Shown here one piece after another: positions 55,862 to 64,000 of a stretch of 64,000 bases of DNA. Position numbers and translations under genes: made by a program. The notes beneath the pieces were generated by a model that saw only the letters and a program-made list of their open reading frames with translations, was not told the origin of the DNA and made no database searches. Source of the DNA: Ornithinimicrobium sediminis (GTDB lineage: Bacteria; Actinomycetota; Actinomycetes; Actinomycetales; Dermatophilaceae); NCBI RefSeq assembly GCF_021272345.1, contig NZ_JAJSDQ010000002.1:434001-498000 (forward strand), given 5' to 3'. Every line of letters begins with the position of its first letter. Position 1 is the stretch's first letter.

Positions 55862-58705
55862 TCAGTCGGCCGCGCGCAGGGCAACCGCCGGCTTGATGGC
55901 CGCTGCCCGCGAGGCGGGCCATGCGGTGGCTGCCAGAGAGGCAACCAGGGGAAGGCCCAGGATCACGAGCAGCCCCACCCACGGGACGACGAACGGCGGC
56001 GGCACGGCGCCGAACGAGTCGGAGCCGGACAGCAACGTTCGCGTCGTGACCAGCCCCAGGACGGCGCCGATCACCGTGCCCTGGACGGCGATGAGGCCGG
56101 CCTCGGACAGCATGGCAGCCCGCACGATGCCCGTGCTGAAGCCCATCGCCCGCAGCATGCCGATCTCGTGCCGGCGCTCGCGGACCGCGCGGACCATGAC
56201 GACGCCCAGGCCGGCGATCCCCACGAGCAGGCCGAGGCCGAGGAAGGCGCGGAGCAAGGCGATGAAGCCCAGCAGCTGACCCATCCCGGCGGTGCCGATC
56301 GTGGCGAAGGTGCGGGCGTCTGCGCCGTGCGCGAGGAGATCCGCGTTCACGGCTGCGGCCAGGCTGTCGGCGTCGTCGCCGTCTGTCGCCGCGAGGTAGA
56401 AGCGGTCCACGACCTGCTGGTCACCGAACAGTGCCGCGGTGACCTCGCGGTTGACCAGCGCGCCGTTGGCAAGCCAATCGGCGGCACCAAGGCCGGCAAC
56501 CGTCAGCTCCCGGGCCTGGCCGGTGGCCGGGTCCACGTAGCTGAAGGCGTCGCCGATCATCAGCGCGTCATCGATGCCTGCCGGCAGGAAGTCCTCCGGC
56601 ACGATGGCCAGCGAGGCGTCGTCGAGCACCGCTTGGTATGCGGCCTCGTCCGAGGCGTACTTGGGATCGTGCCGGAGCAGGCCGGGAACGCCGCGCGCCA
56701 GCAGATCCGCGTCGAAGGAGGTGACGGGCGAGGGGCGGGCACCGTCGAGGTGCGCGGCCTCGAATCTCGCCACGCCGCGAACCAGCCCGGCGACTGCGGC
56801 AACGTCAGCACGCTCGGTCAGCGCTGCTGGGGCGACCGGATTGGCCGGGTTCGTGTCGAGCACGACGTCGAAGCCGGCGGCCACCCGCTGCACGGTTGCG
56901 TCGGTGTTGCCGGCGATCGACGCCGACATCGCGGTCATGATCGTCACCGTGAAGATGACCAGCGAGAACATGCCGAGCAGCATCGAGGTGCGGAAGCGTC
57001 GGGCCAGGGGATAAGCGATGCCCAGGCGGGGTGCAAGGCCGCGGGTGCCTCGAGCGAGACGCTCGATGGCGAAGGCCCACACGCGGTCGATGCTCGACGC
57101 GAGCGACACGGCGCCGGCGGTCAGCACGACACCCTGGACGACGAACACCATCGTGTTGTCCGCCGCCATGATCTCGGGAAACAGCAGGTAGACGGCGAGT
57201 CCCCAGCCCAGGACCGTGCCCGCGACCATCAGTCGCGCAGTTCGTTCGGGCAGCAGGCGCCGCAACAGCGGCGAGGCAGAGAACGCCGCCATTGGCACGC
57301 CCAGGCTCAGCGCGATCGCGTGGTCACCGAAGTAGCCGGCGAACCCGACAGCGGCGCCGGCGAGGATGCCGACAGCTCCGAGCACGAGGGTGCGTGTCCG
57401 GACTCGGCTGATCTTCGGCTCGGGGAGGTCCCGGATGGCCCGGATGATGTTGAGCCGGGCGATCCGAAGGCTGGTGGCCCAGACGGTCAGCAGGGAGATG
57501 ACCAGTCCGGTGCCCGCCCCGATCGCAAGGCTGACCGGTTCGATCACCAGCGGAGGAGCTGCGCCCTGGCCAACCGTCCCGAAGATCGGGACGGCGACCA
57601 CTGCCACGAGCCATCCGATACCGATGCCGGCTACGGCTCCGGCTGCAGCGGCCACCACGGCGTACAGCGAAGCTTCGATCGCGAATGCCCGGGTCAGTCG
57701 CCGGCGGGTGAACCCGACGGCGCGCAGCATGCCCAGCTCGGCCTTGCGCTCCTCGGCGAGCATGACGAACAGGTTGATCAGGAGCAGGATGCCGGCCATG
57801 ACGCTGAACGACCCGATCATCGTGAAGATTTGGGTCAGGCCGGCCCCCTGGCTCTCAGCATCGTCGAGCACGGTGGCCTTTACGGCCTCGATCTCGACGC
57901 CGGGCAGACCGGCGACGGCAGCTTCGAGCTGGGTCACGACGCCGTCGGACAGCGCTCGCGTGTCGAATACGGCCCCATCCACGGACACCAGGACCTGGGT
58001 GGTGGGCGGGGCAGCCAGAGCGGACGCCTGCGCGGCCAGGTCGTGCAAGGTTCCGGGAGCCACGATGGCGCCACCGTAGCCCGCGAGCCCCACCTCGGGT
58101 ACGACCTGGACGACGCTGAGGTCGATGCTGGTGTTGTAGGCGTGGAGACGGACCTCGTCACCGGCCTGCACACCGAGCTCCTCGGCCGTCTCGTGGTTGA
58201 CGATGACACTGCCGGGGGGCAGCGCTGCGCTGTCGGCAAGTCCCGTGATGCCCGGGTGCGCGCCAAAGCCCCGCGCGGCGGCAACGTCGAGCTCCACCAC
58301 GGCAACCTGTGGTACCGCCCTCGCATCCTCAAGGGCTTCAAAGGTCCCGGTGCTCGTGGTCACGGTGAGCAGTCCGTCGATGCCGTCGACCCCGGCGGCC
58401 CCGACCCTGTCGGTGACCTGGGTGACGTCGGATCCTGCGGGGGCTGTCAGCGTGATGTCGACTGGTCCGTACTGCGTGCGTGCGGCGTCGGAGAACGATC
58501 CTTCGATCACGTCACCGACCACGAACGCCGAGGTGATGATGGCCGTGCCGAGCAGCGCACCGGCCACGACAAGGGCGGCCTCTCCGCGTCGGCGACTGAT
58601 GTTGCGCCTGGCCATGATGACCAGTCCGCGCTGACGCACCGCGGTCCATAGCAACGGCAGCAGCAGGAGGCCGACGAGGGCAGCGAGGACGGCGACGGCG
58701 GTCAC
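55862..58705 (-). CDS. ABC transporter permease with two FtsX/MacB-type domains
   Basis: A 947-residue permease. FtsX-like domains at about residues 278-415 ([37 protein letters not shown]) and 820-940 ([32 protein letters not shown]), large extracytoplasmic loops, and four central membrane segments between. It pairs with the ATPase encoded just upstream (GTGA overlap). Such two-domain permeases act in lipoprotein or peptide extrusion or in envelope-stress response. The divergent two-component system is its likely regulator. Confidence 0.9.
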   Translation of the reverse strand: MTAVAVLAALVGLLLLPLLWTAVRQRGLVIMARRNISRRRGEAALVVAGALLGTAIITSAFVVGDVIEGSFSDAARTQYGPVDITLTAPAGSDVTQVTDRVGAAGVDGIDGLLTVTTSTGTFEALEDARAVPQVAVVELDVAAARGFGAHPGITGLADSAALPPGSVIVNHETAEELGVQAGDEVRLHAYNTSIDLSVVQVVPEVGLAGYGGAIVAPGTLHDLAAQASALAAPPTTQVLVSVDGAVFDTRALSDGVVTQLEAAVAGLPGVEIEAVKATVLDDAESQGAGLTQIFTMIGSFSVMAGILLLINLFVMLAEERKAELGMLRAVGFTRRRLTRAFAIEASLYAVVAAAAGAVAGIGIGWLVAVVAVPIFGTVGQGAAPPLVIEPVSLAIGAGTGLVISLLTVWATSLRIARLNIIRAIRDLPEPKISRVRTRTLVLGAVGILAGAAVGFAGYFGDHAIALSLGVPMAAFSASPLLRRLLPERTARLMVAGTVLGWGLAVYLLFPEIMAADNTMVFVVQGVVLTAGAVSLASSIDRVWAFAIERLARGTRGLAPRLGIAYPLARRFRTSMLLGMFSLVIFTVTIMTAMSASIAGNTDATVQRVAAGFDVVLDTNPANPVAPAALTERADVAAVAGLVRGVARFEAAHLDGARPSPVTSFDADLLARGVPGLLRHDPKYASDEAAYQAVLDDASLAIVPEDFLPAGIDDALMIGDAFSYVDPATGQARELTVAGLGAADWLANGALVNREVTAALFGDQQVVDRFYLAATDGDDADSLAAAVNADLLAHGADARTFATIGTAGMGQLLGFIALLRAFLGLGLLVGIAGLGVVMVRAVRERRHEIGMLRAMGFSTGIVRAAMLSEAGLIAVQGTVIGAVLGLVTTRTLLSGSDSFGAVPPPFVVPWVGLLVILGLPLVASLAATAWPASRAAAIKPAVALRAAD

Positions 58706-59448
58706 GAGGTCACCGCGGGGGCGGTCAGCTGCAGCTCGCGGGTGGCGGTCTGGTCGCCGAGGACGAGACCGTCGCGCACCTCGACGAGGCGCTGGCCGGA
58801 ACGACCCAGCGACTCGTCGTGCGTGACGACGACCAGGGTCTGTCCGGCGGCGTGGACCTCGTGCAGCAGCTCGACGATCTCGCCGGCTGTCCTGCTGTCC
58901 AGCGCTCCGGTCGGCTCGTCGGCCCAGATCAGGGCCGGTTCGGCGACCAGCGCGCGGGCCACGGTGACGCGCTGCTGCTCGCCGCCCGACAGCTCGCCCG
59001 GGCGGTGGTGGCTCCGGTCGGCGAGACCCACGCGCTCGAGCATGTGGAGGGACCGCTTACGTGCGACCTTCGGCGCCACGCCGGTCACCAGCAGGGGCAG
59101 CTCGACGTTCTCGGCAGCCGACAGGACCGGGATGAGGTTGAACGCCTGGAAGATGAAGCCCATGCGCTCCGCGCGGTGACGGGTCCGCTCGGCATCGGAC
59201 ATCGCGAACAGGTCCTTGCCGTCCACCGTCACGACGCCGGCGTCGATGTCGTCCAGCCCCGACAGGCAGTTGAGCAAGGTGGTCTTGCCGTTGCCGGACG
59301 GCCCCATCACCATCACCAGCTCTCCCGGTCGAACGTCGAGATCGACGCCCCTGAGAGCCGGGACCTCGCGAGTCCCCGTGCGGTATGTCTTCGTCACGCC
59401 GCGAGCGGACAGGATCGGCTGGGCGGCGGTGGTTTCGCTGGCAGACAT
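58702..59448 (-). CDS. ABC transporter ATP-binding protein (LolD/MacB type)
   Basis: A 248-residue ATPase with Walker [21 protein letters not shown]-loop [21 protein letters not shown], signature [15 protein letters not shown], Walker [14 protein letters not shown] and H-loop VVTHDESL. The [10 protein letters not shown] stretch is typical of LolD/MacB-type ATPases. AAGGAG lies 9 bases before the ATG. First of the two-gene exporter operon. Confidence 0.93.
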   Translation of the reverse strand: MSASETTAAQPILSARGVTKTYRTGTREVPALRGVDLDVRPGELVMVMGPSGNGKTTLLNCLSGLDDIDAGVVTVDGKDLFAMSDAERTRHRAERMGFIFQAFNLIPVLSAAENVELPLLVTGVAPKVARKRSLHMLERVGLADRSHHRPGELSGGEQQRVTVARALVAEPALIWADEPTGALDSRTAGEIVELLHEVHAAGQTLVVVTHDESLGRSGQRLVEVRDGLVLGDQTATRELQLTAPAVTS

Positions 59449-59654
59449 CAGGTGTGCTCCTTGAGTGGCTATCCCGGCGAGTCGCTTGCCCGCTGTGACG
59501 AGGCGTCAGTGATCGACTGGCCTGATGTCACGATGACGGCGTATGTCGACGGGCACATCGGGCTGCAGGCTTGACGTGTCCTGGCCGGTGGAACGAGTGG
59601 CCTTTCGTACTTTCGGCTGGTCCGCCGCGGCCGCGGTGTCCGTACGCTGTGGAG

Positions 59655-60833
59655 ATGGTGAGAACCGTCCTCCGGGGGCTGTGGGCCGAACCCCGTCCGG
59701 CGCATGCACCCGTCCGGGTGTGGCGGGACTGGGCGCTGGTCGCTGTGCTCGTGTCGGGCTCGGTGCTCGAGCTGGTGCTCCGCGAGGACCGGGCATGGGC
59801 CCCGCTGGTGCTCGCCGTCAGCGTGCTGGTGGCACTCACGCTGTTGTGGCGCCGCGCCCATCCCCTGGCCGCGGCAGCCGTCGCCTTCGGCACGATGTTC
59901 GCGTGGGACGTGGCGAAAATCTTCGTCATCGACGCGACCAACCTGCTGACCATCGCGGGTTTGCTCATGCTGCCCTACGCGCTGTTCCGCTGGGGCTCCG
60001 GCCGTGAGGCCGCGGCCGGCCTCGGCATCATCCTCGCCTGGCTCCCCGTCACCCACGTCGCCGATCCGACGGCAAATGCCCGGGTGGGGGTGCCCGGCCT
60101 TGAGCAAGTCGGGACGGTGGTCGGCGGGTACGCATTCTTTCTGTTCTCCGCCGCGCTCGGCGCGTCGATTCGGTTCCATGCCCACGCCCGGACCCGCGAC
60201 ATCGAGCAGGCCAAGCTCCGTCAGCGCAACGAGCTGGCCCGTGAACTCCACGACGCCGTGGGCCACCACGTCTCCGCCATCGTCATCCAGGCCCAGGCCG
60301 GACGTGCCCTGGCGGCATCCAACCCCGACCGCGCGCTGGGCACCCTCGAGACCATCGAGGAGACCGCGTCGCGGACGTTGAAGGAGATGCGCACCATGGT
60401 CGGGCTCCTGCGCGACGGCGCCGGACCCGACTTCGTCCCGCAACCGGGACTGGCCGACATCCAACAGCTCGCCCGCAGCGTCGGCGGCTGGCCCCGCGTG
60501 GACGTGCAGGTCGCCGGCGACTTCGCCGCGCTGAGCCCGGGTCTGGGGGTCACCCTGTACCGGATCGCCCAGGAGTCAGTGACCAACGCCGTACACCACG
60601 CGCGCGACGCGACCCGGGTCACCGTGCAGGTCGCCGATGAAGACGAGCAGGTGCGCCTGACCGTCCGTGACGACGGCGCTGCCAACGGCACGGGTCACAC
60701 CCCGGCCGGCTACGGACTGGTCGGCATGGCCGAGCGAGCGAGCCTGCTCGGTGGCACCCTCCAGGCCGGCCCCGACCCCGACGGCGGCTGGACGGTCAAC
60801 GCGGTGCTGCCCAAGGGTGTCGTGACGACATGA
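59655..60833 (+). CDS. NarL-type sensor histidine kinase
   Basis: A 392-residue kinase with about four or five N-terminal membrane segments (about residues 28-165), a coiled dimerisation region, HisKA_3 box ELARELHDAVGHHVSAIVIQ with phospho-acceptor His199, and an HATPase domain (RIAQESVTNAVHHA; GYGLVGMAERASLLGG). It senses an envelope signal and acts on the next gene product. ATG 59655 or GTG 59658 could serve as start. Upstream, TCGTACTTTCGGCTGGTCCG (59605-59624) recurs inverted at 61.8 kb. Divergent from the ABC exporter. Confidence 0.92.
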   Translation: MVRTVLRGLWAEPRPAHAPVRVWRDWALVAVLVSGSVLELVLREDRAWAPLVLAVSVLVALTLLWRRAHPLAAAAVAFGTMFAWDVAKIFVIDATNLLTIAGLLMLPYALFRWGSGREAAAGLGIILAWLPVTHVADPTANARVGVPGLEQVGTVVGGYAFFLFSAALGASIRFHAHARTRDIEQAKLRQRNELARELHDAVGHHVSAIVIQAQAGRALAASNPDRALGTLETIEETASRTLKEMRTMVGLLRDGAGPDFVPQPGLADIQQLARSVGGWPRVDVQVAGDFAALSPGLGVTLYRIAQESVTNAVHHARDATRVTVQVADEDEQVRLTVRDDGAANGTGHTPAGYGLVGMAERASLLGGTLQAGPDPDGGWTVNAVLPKGVVTT

Positions 60834-61522
60834 CCTCGACCAGCGAAGCGGCAGGGCGCCGGGCCGCCACCGTCCGGGTGCTCATCGCCGACGATCAGGA
60901 CATCGTCCGTGCCGGCCTGAGGATGATCCTCGACGCTCAGCCCGGCATCGAGGTCGTCGGTGAGGCCGCCGATGGCCGCGAGGCGGTCGCCCTTGCCCGC
61001 GCGCTGCGCCCCGACGTCTGCCTGTTCGACATCCGCATGCCCGAGGTAGACGGGATCGAGGCCACCCGGCAACTCGCCGGCCCCGATGTCGAGGACCCGC
61101 TGGCGGTCGTCGTGATCACCACCTTCGACCTCGACGAGTACGTCCACGGGGCGCTGAAGGCCGGCGCCCGAGGCTTCCTGCTCAAAGACGCCGGGCCTGC
61201 CCTGCTCACACAGGCCATCCACGCGGCCGCCCAGGGAGACGCCCTCATCGCCCCAAGCATCACCGCGCGGCTCCTCGCCACCTTCGCCGACACCCATGGG
61301 AGACCCCGACCAGCGCCGCCCATCGAACCGCTCACCAGCCGGGAGGAAGAGATTTTGATCCCGGTCGCCCAGGGCTGGACCAACAGCGAGATCGCCGACG
61401 GGCTGCACATCAGCATCAGCACCGTGAAGGCCCACCTCGCGAGCCTCATGCGCAAGCTCGACGCCCGGAACCGCGTCGAGATCGCGATGTGGGCTTACGA
61501 AACGGGTCGCATCAATACCTGA
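60830..61522 (+). CDS. NarL/FixJ-family response regulator
   Basis: A 230-residue regulator with receiver domain (VLIADDQDIVRAGLRMIL; phospho-acceptor Asp67 in CLFDIRMPEVDG; Thr and Lys in TTFDLDEYV and GFLLKDAG) and a LuxR-type HTH (LTSREEEILIPVAQGWTNSEIADGL ... STVKAHLASLMRKL). Start overlaps the kinase stop (ATGA). It is predicted to control the divergent ABC exporter and its own operon. Confidence 0.94.
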   Translation: MTSTSEAAGRRAATVRVLIADDQDIVRAGLRMILDAQPGIEVVGEAADGREAVALARALRPDVCLFDIRMPEVDGIEATRQLAGPDVEDPLAVVVITTFDLDEYVHGALKAGARGFLLKDAGPALLTQAIHAAAQGDALIAPSITARLLATFADTHGRPRPAPPIEPLTSREEEILIPVAQGWTNSEIADGLHISISTVKAHLASLMRKLDARNRVEIAMWAYETGRINT

Positions 61523-61593
61523 CGACGGACACCGAAGCGCTCTCGTCGCGGATCGTCACCTGAAGAATGCAGACCACGGATCGTGGAACGCGA

Positions 61594-61859
61594 TCAGCTC
61601 GCCGGGGTGACGCCCTGGATGTGGCACAGCGTGGACAAGCTCGTCAGGAGGCCGCCAGGCGACCTGGCGAGCACTCTGACGATGTCGACGATCGTCAACG
61701 TGCCGCAGGAGACCGCGACCGCGACGAGCACCCGTCCCGCCACGCCCGTCGCGAGGGGTTCGCCGGTCGCGGCTCAGCCCTCAGTGAGCAGAGCACCTTC
61801 GTCACCTTCGGACCGGTGGGAGGGACACCACAGCAGCTGCGGACCAGCCGAAAGCACGA
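61594..61859 (-). pseudogene. inverted 5' remnant of a second sensor kinase gene
   Basis: Read leftward, 61859-61839 repeats the intact kinase's upstream element (TCGTGCTTTCGGCTGGTCCG; one mismatch). A GTG at 61805 then starts VTKVLCSLRAEPRPANPSRR then AWRD, which aligns with the intact VRTVLRGLWAEPRPAHAPVR then VWRD. A one-base loss after TGGCGGGAC shifts the frame; in the new frame VLVAVAVSCGTLTIVDIV continues the match to the first membrane segment (ALVAVLVSGSVLELVL). It then fades and stops at 61594. This explains most of the gene-less stretch 61523-61971. Confidence 0.75.
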
Positions 61860-61971
61860 GACCGAGGCCATGCCGTCGGTCAGGCGAACTCCAGCCTCCG
61901 GGCCGATGTGTCCGCCGCCGAACTCAACGATCGTGGACCTACCGATCTTCACAACGACAACGGAGCCCCTG

Positions 61972-62466
61972 ATGAGAACACGTCAACCCCTCACCGCGCT
62001 GGAGGATCTGCGCATACCGGTGCAGGCCCAGCTCGCGGCCGCCTGGACGAGCCTCATGTTCCTGTACGCCTACGTCGACATCTTGGCCTTCTACAAGCCC
62101 GGCGTCGTCGACGACATCCTGGCCGGCGTCGTCCACGAGTTCGACACCGGCCCAACCTTTGTCGCCCTTGCGCTCACGCTCATGGCCATCCCGAGCCTCA
62201 TGATCCTGCTCTCCACGACACTGCCCGCCCGTGTCAACCGCACCATCAACCTCGTGGTAGCAACGCTCTACATCCTCCCCACGATCTACAACGCGGACGG
62301 GGAGTCCTGGACCTACTCCTACTTCTACGGCTTCTCCATCGGACTCGAGGTGCTGATCCTGGCCCTCATCCTGCGGCTGGCCTGGACCTGGCCACGCACC
62401 TCGTCGCCGGCGACCCTGGCGGCCAGCCTCGACAGCGAGACGCTGCGCACGCCGCAGCAGGCGTGA
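61972..62466 (+). CDS. DUF6326 membrane protein
   Basis: A 164-residue protein with four membrane segments: AAAWTSLMFLYAYVDILAFY, FVALALTLMAIPSLMILL, INLVVATLYILPTIYNA and GLEVLILALILRLAWTW. LEDLRIPVQAQLAAAWTSLM and the YADILAFYKPG-like block mark the DUF6326 family, of unknown function, often encoded near two-component and ABC genes. ATG 61972 fits the family; the longer frame crosses the kinase remnant. Confidence 0.8.
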   Translation: MRTRQPLTALEDLRIPVQAQLAAAWTSLMFLYAYVDILAFYKPGVVDDILAGVVHEFDTGPTFVALALTLMAIPSLMILLSTTLPARVNRTINLVVATLYILPTIYNADGESWTYSYFYGFSIGLEVLILALILRLAWTWPRTSSPATLAASLDSETLRTPQQA

Positions 62467-62583
62467 CTACCCGTCCCGCTCCCGACCATGCTTCGCTCGG
62501 CCTACAAGCGGTCGCGGTCACCTGCCTCAGTTCGCTGCTGAGCTCTCCGTCCACCCCATCCCATCCCCCGAGAGGTCCCGGTC

Positions 62584-62697
62584 ATGATCGAGGCGCACGA
62601 GCTCACCAAGCGCAACGGCGACAAGACCGCCGTCGACAGCATCAGCTTCACGATCGCGCCCGGCTCGGTCACCGGGTTCCTCGGGCTGAACGGTCCC
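62584..62697 (+). pseudogene. truncated ABC-2-type ATPase (5' stub)
   Basis: GAGAGGTCCCGGTC precedes an ATG that reads MIEAHELTKRNGDKTAVDSI then SFTIAPGSVTGFLGLNG, the first 38 residues of a drug-resistance type ABC ATPase. Similarity stops at the Walker A glycine, before GKST; the following sequence is unrelated. Changes such as KRNG for KRYG and GLNG for GPNG also suggest decay. The next ~190 bp (62698-62888) hold nothing I recognise. Confidence 0.75.
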
Positions 62698-62888
62698 CTT
62701 CGTGTCTCTTTCCACGATCGTCACGCCGGGCGTCCCGCGCCTGCTTGCCTGCTTTCTTCCTGGGTCACGCAGTGCCGGCTCTCGTCATCACCCACCGCGT
62801 GGTGGGCGGTGCGGCAGTACCCCCGGGCGCGCATGCCGAGACCCGACCAGCCAGCTCGCATCCCGCAGCGCACTGAGAGGACCGTGTG

Positions 62889-63908
62889 ATGCGCGCGATC
62901 GTCCAGCACGCGTACGGAGCCAGCGGCGTCCTGCGACTGCAGGACATCGACAAGCCCACTCCCGGGCCGCACGAGGTGCTCGTCCGCGTGCACGCGGCCT
63001 CCGTCAACCACGCAGACTGGTGTGTCACCACCGGCCGGCCGTACGTCATGCGCGCGGCACTCGGGCTGCGCAGGCCACGGGTTGCCGTCTGCGGACGTGA
63101 CCTGGCCGGCCGGGTCGAAGCGGTCGGTGCCACTGTGACCCGGTTCCGTCCCGGCGATGACGTCTACGCCGAGACCACCACCGGCAGCTTCGCAGAGTTC
63201 GCCTGCGTCCCCGATCATCTGCTGGCGCTCAAGCCGGCCAACCTCTCCTTCGAGCAGGCCGCCGCGGTGCCGCTTGCTGCCGTCACCGCCTTGCAGGGCC
63301 TGCGCGACGTCGGCGGGGTGCAGCCCGGCCAGGCGGTGTTGATCAACGGCGCGTCGGGGGGTGTCGGCACGTTCGCGGTGCAGATCGCCAAGACCCTGGG
63401 CGCCGACCTCACCGCAGTGTGCAGCACCCGCAACGTCGAGCTGGTCCGCTCGCTCGGTGCGGATCACGTGATCGACTACACCCGTGAGGACTTTGCCCGC
63501 GGCGGGCAGCGCTTCGACGTGATCTTCGACCTCGCCGGCCGGCACCCTCTGGCCGCCTACAGACGCGCGCTGACCCGCGCGGGCACGCTCGTCTCGGCGA
63601 GCGGCTACGGCGGTCCGGTACTCGGGCCACTGGGGCGCTACATCGAGACGCTTGCGTTGTCGCCGTTCGTGTCCCAGCGACTGCGCGTGCTCGCGGCAAA
63701 GCCGTCCCAACAGGATCTCGAGACCCTCACCGCGCTGATCGAAGCCGAGGCGGTCACGCCCGTGATCGAGACCACCTACGCGTTAGCCGAGACCGCCGAG
63801 GCCATCCGCCACCTCGCCGAGCAACACCCCCGAACCAAGATCGTCATCGCCGTGCGCGGCAGCCATGCCGGGTCGCAACCATCAACGAAGGAGACCGAGG
63901 ATGAATGA
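62889..63908 (+). CDS. MDR-superfamily NAD(P)H oxidoreductase (quinone-reductase-like)
   Basis: A 339-residue medium-chain dehydrogenase/reductase. The N-terminal GroES-like domain has VNHADWCVTTGRP and CGRDLAGRVEAVGATVTRFRPGDDVY; the Rossmann domain has VLINGASGGVGTFAVQIAKTLGADL. No structural-zinc Cys cluster is present, so it belongs to the zinc-free quinone/enone reductase side. The ATG at 62889 has AGAGGA 5 bases upstream; GTG 62886 is an alternative. The stop overlaps the next gene start by 8 bases. Confidence 0.88.
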   Translation: MRAIVQHAYGASGVLRLQDIDKPTPGPHEVLVRVHAASVNHADWCVTTGRPYVMRAALGLRRPRVAVCGRDLAGRVEAVGATVTRFRPGDDVYAETTTGSFAEFACVPDHLLALKPANLSFEQAAAVPLAAVTALQGLRDVGGVQPGQAVLINGASGGVGTFAVQIAKTLGADLTAVCSTRNVELVRSLGADHVIDYTREDFARGGQRFDVIFDLAGRHPLAAYRRALTRAGTLVSASGYGGPVLGPLGRYIETLALSPFVSQRLRVLAAKPSQQDLETLTALIEAEAVTPVIETTYALAETAEAIRHLAEQHPRTKIVIAVRGSHAGSQPSTKETEDE

Positions 63909-64000
63909 CCTACGCCTCAAGGAGCAGCAGGCCGACAGCACCCTGCGATGAGGTGGTCTCGCCGGCATCCTCGGGAGCCTGCTCATGCTCGTCACCGCTG
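63901..64000 (+). pseudogene. start of a membrane-protein gene with an early in-frame stop (partial)
   Basis: The ATG inside the end of the oxidoreductase gene reads MNDLRLKEQQADSTLR, then TGA at 63949-63951. The same frame then continues open to the window edge as GGLAGILGSLLMLVTA, the beginning of a membrane segment. Either the gene has a nonsense mutation (CGA to TGA is a common change), or it starts downstream of the stop. The rest lies outside the window. Confidence 0.5.

Noticed and set aside
62698-62888. Coding remnant after the ABC ATPase stub (frame reading FFLGHAVPALVITHRVVGG)
   Set aside because: Short, no family recognised and no start; could be chance, so it was not listed as a gene.

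Overview
The window is a 64 kb stretch of a high-GC actinobacterial chromosome. Several signs point there: WhiB1 next to the PdtaS sensor kinase, a large NAD-dependent glutamate dehydrogenase, an RF2 gene without the usual programmed frameshift, ftsEX upstream of an M23 peptidase, and a tmRNA tag ending in ALAA. The gene content resembles Micrococcales of the Intrasporangiaceae/Ornithinimicrobium type, but that is an inference from synteny, not a search. GTG starts and 4-base stop/start overlaps are common throughout.

From 1 to about 26.7 kb the content is mostly conserved housekeeping: the 3' end of secA, Rv3235-like and LysM proteins, a BldC-like HTH protein, a SAF protein plus CpaE-like ATPase (Tad accessory), pruA, NAD-glutamate dehydrogenase, pdtaS/whiB1, an amidohydrolase, ppdK with its DUF299 regulator, miaA, an RsmC-like methyltransferase, hflX and an Lrp regulator. 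Inside this block (16.0-17.2 kb) a PadR regulator and its partner membrane protein have decayed, yet the decay is hidden because one reading frame stays open across both genes.

From 26.8 to 47.5 kb come a tiny basic protein, an LmeA-like protein, a 2OG-Fe(II) oxygenase, a GH63-type glycosidase, a secreted Cys-motif protein, a seven-gene Tad/Flp pilus operon, a nitronate monooxygenase-like gene behind a palindrome-rich promoter, and a guanidine-III riboswitch in front of a Gdx-type guanidinium exporter. Then follow prfB, an aldehyde dehydrogenase, ftsE-ftsX, an M23 peptidase with a run of 32 prolines, smpB and ssrA (tmRNA). Amino-acid catabolism (pruA, NAD-GDH), the PEP/pyruvate node (ppdK and regulator) and ribosome rescue (smpB/ssrA, prfB, hflX) are the coherent themes.

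After the tmRNA 3' end (47.5-64 kb) the character changes to accessory DNA: a 1418-residue multicopper oxidase with a coupled small upstream ORF and a CRP-like site, a MarR-like regulator, an RHH/PemK toxin-antitoxin pair beside the fused wreck of a second Phd/RelE pair, an acyltransferase, a VOC protein, and an ABC exporter divergent from a two-component system. An inverted, broken copy of that sensor kinase's promoter and 5' end lies 2.2 kb away. The window closes with an ABC-ATPase stub, an oxidoreductase and a gene start with an early stop. No integrase, transposase, CRISPR array or rRNA was seen. The best candidates for follow-up are the decayed or rearranged modules, the oxidase locus and the riboswitch-exporter pair. 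I do not claim a wholly new system.
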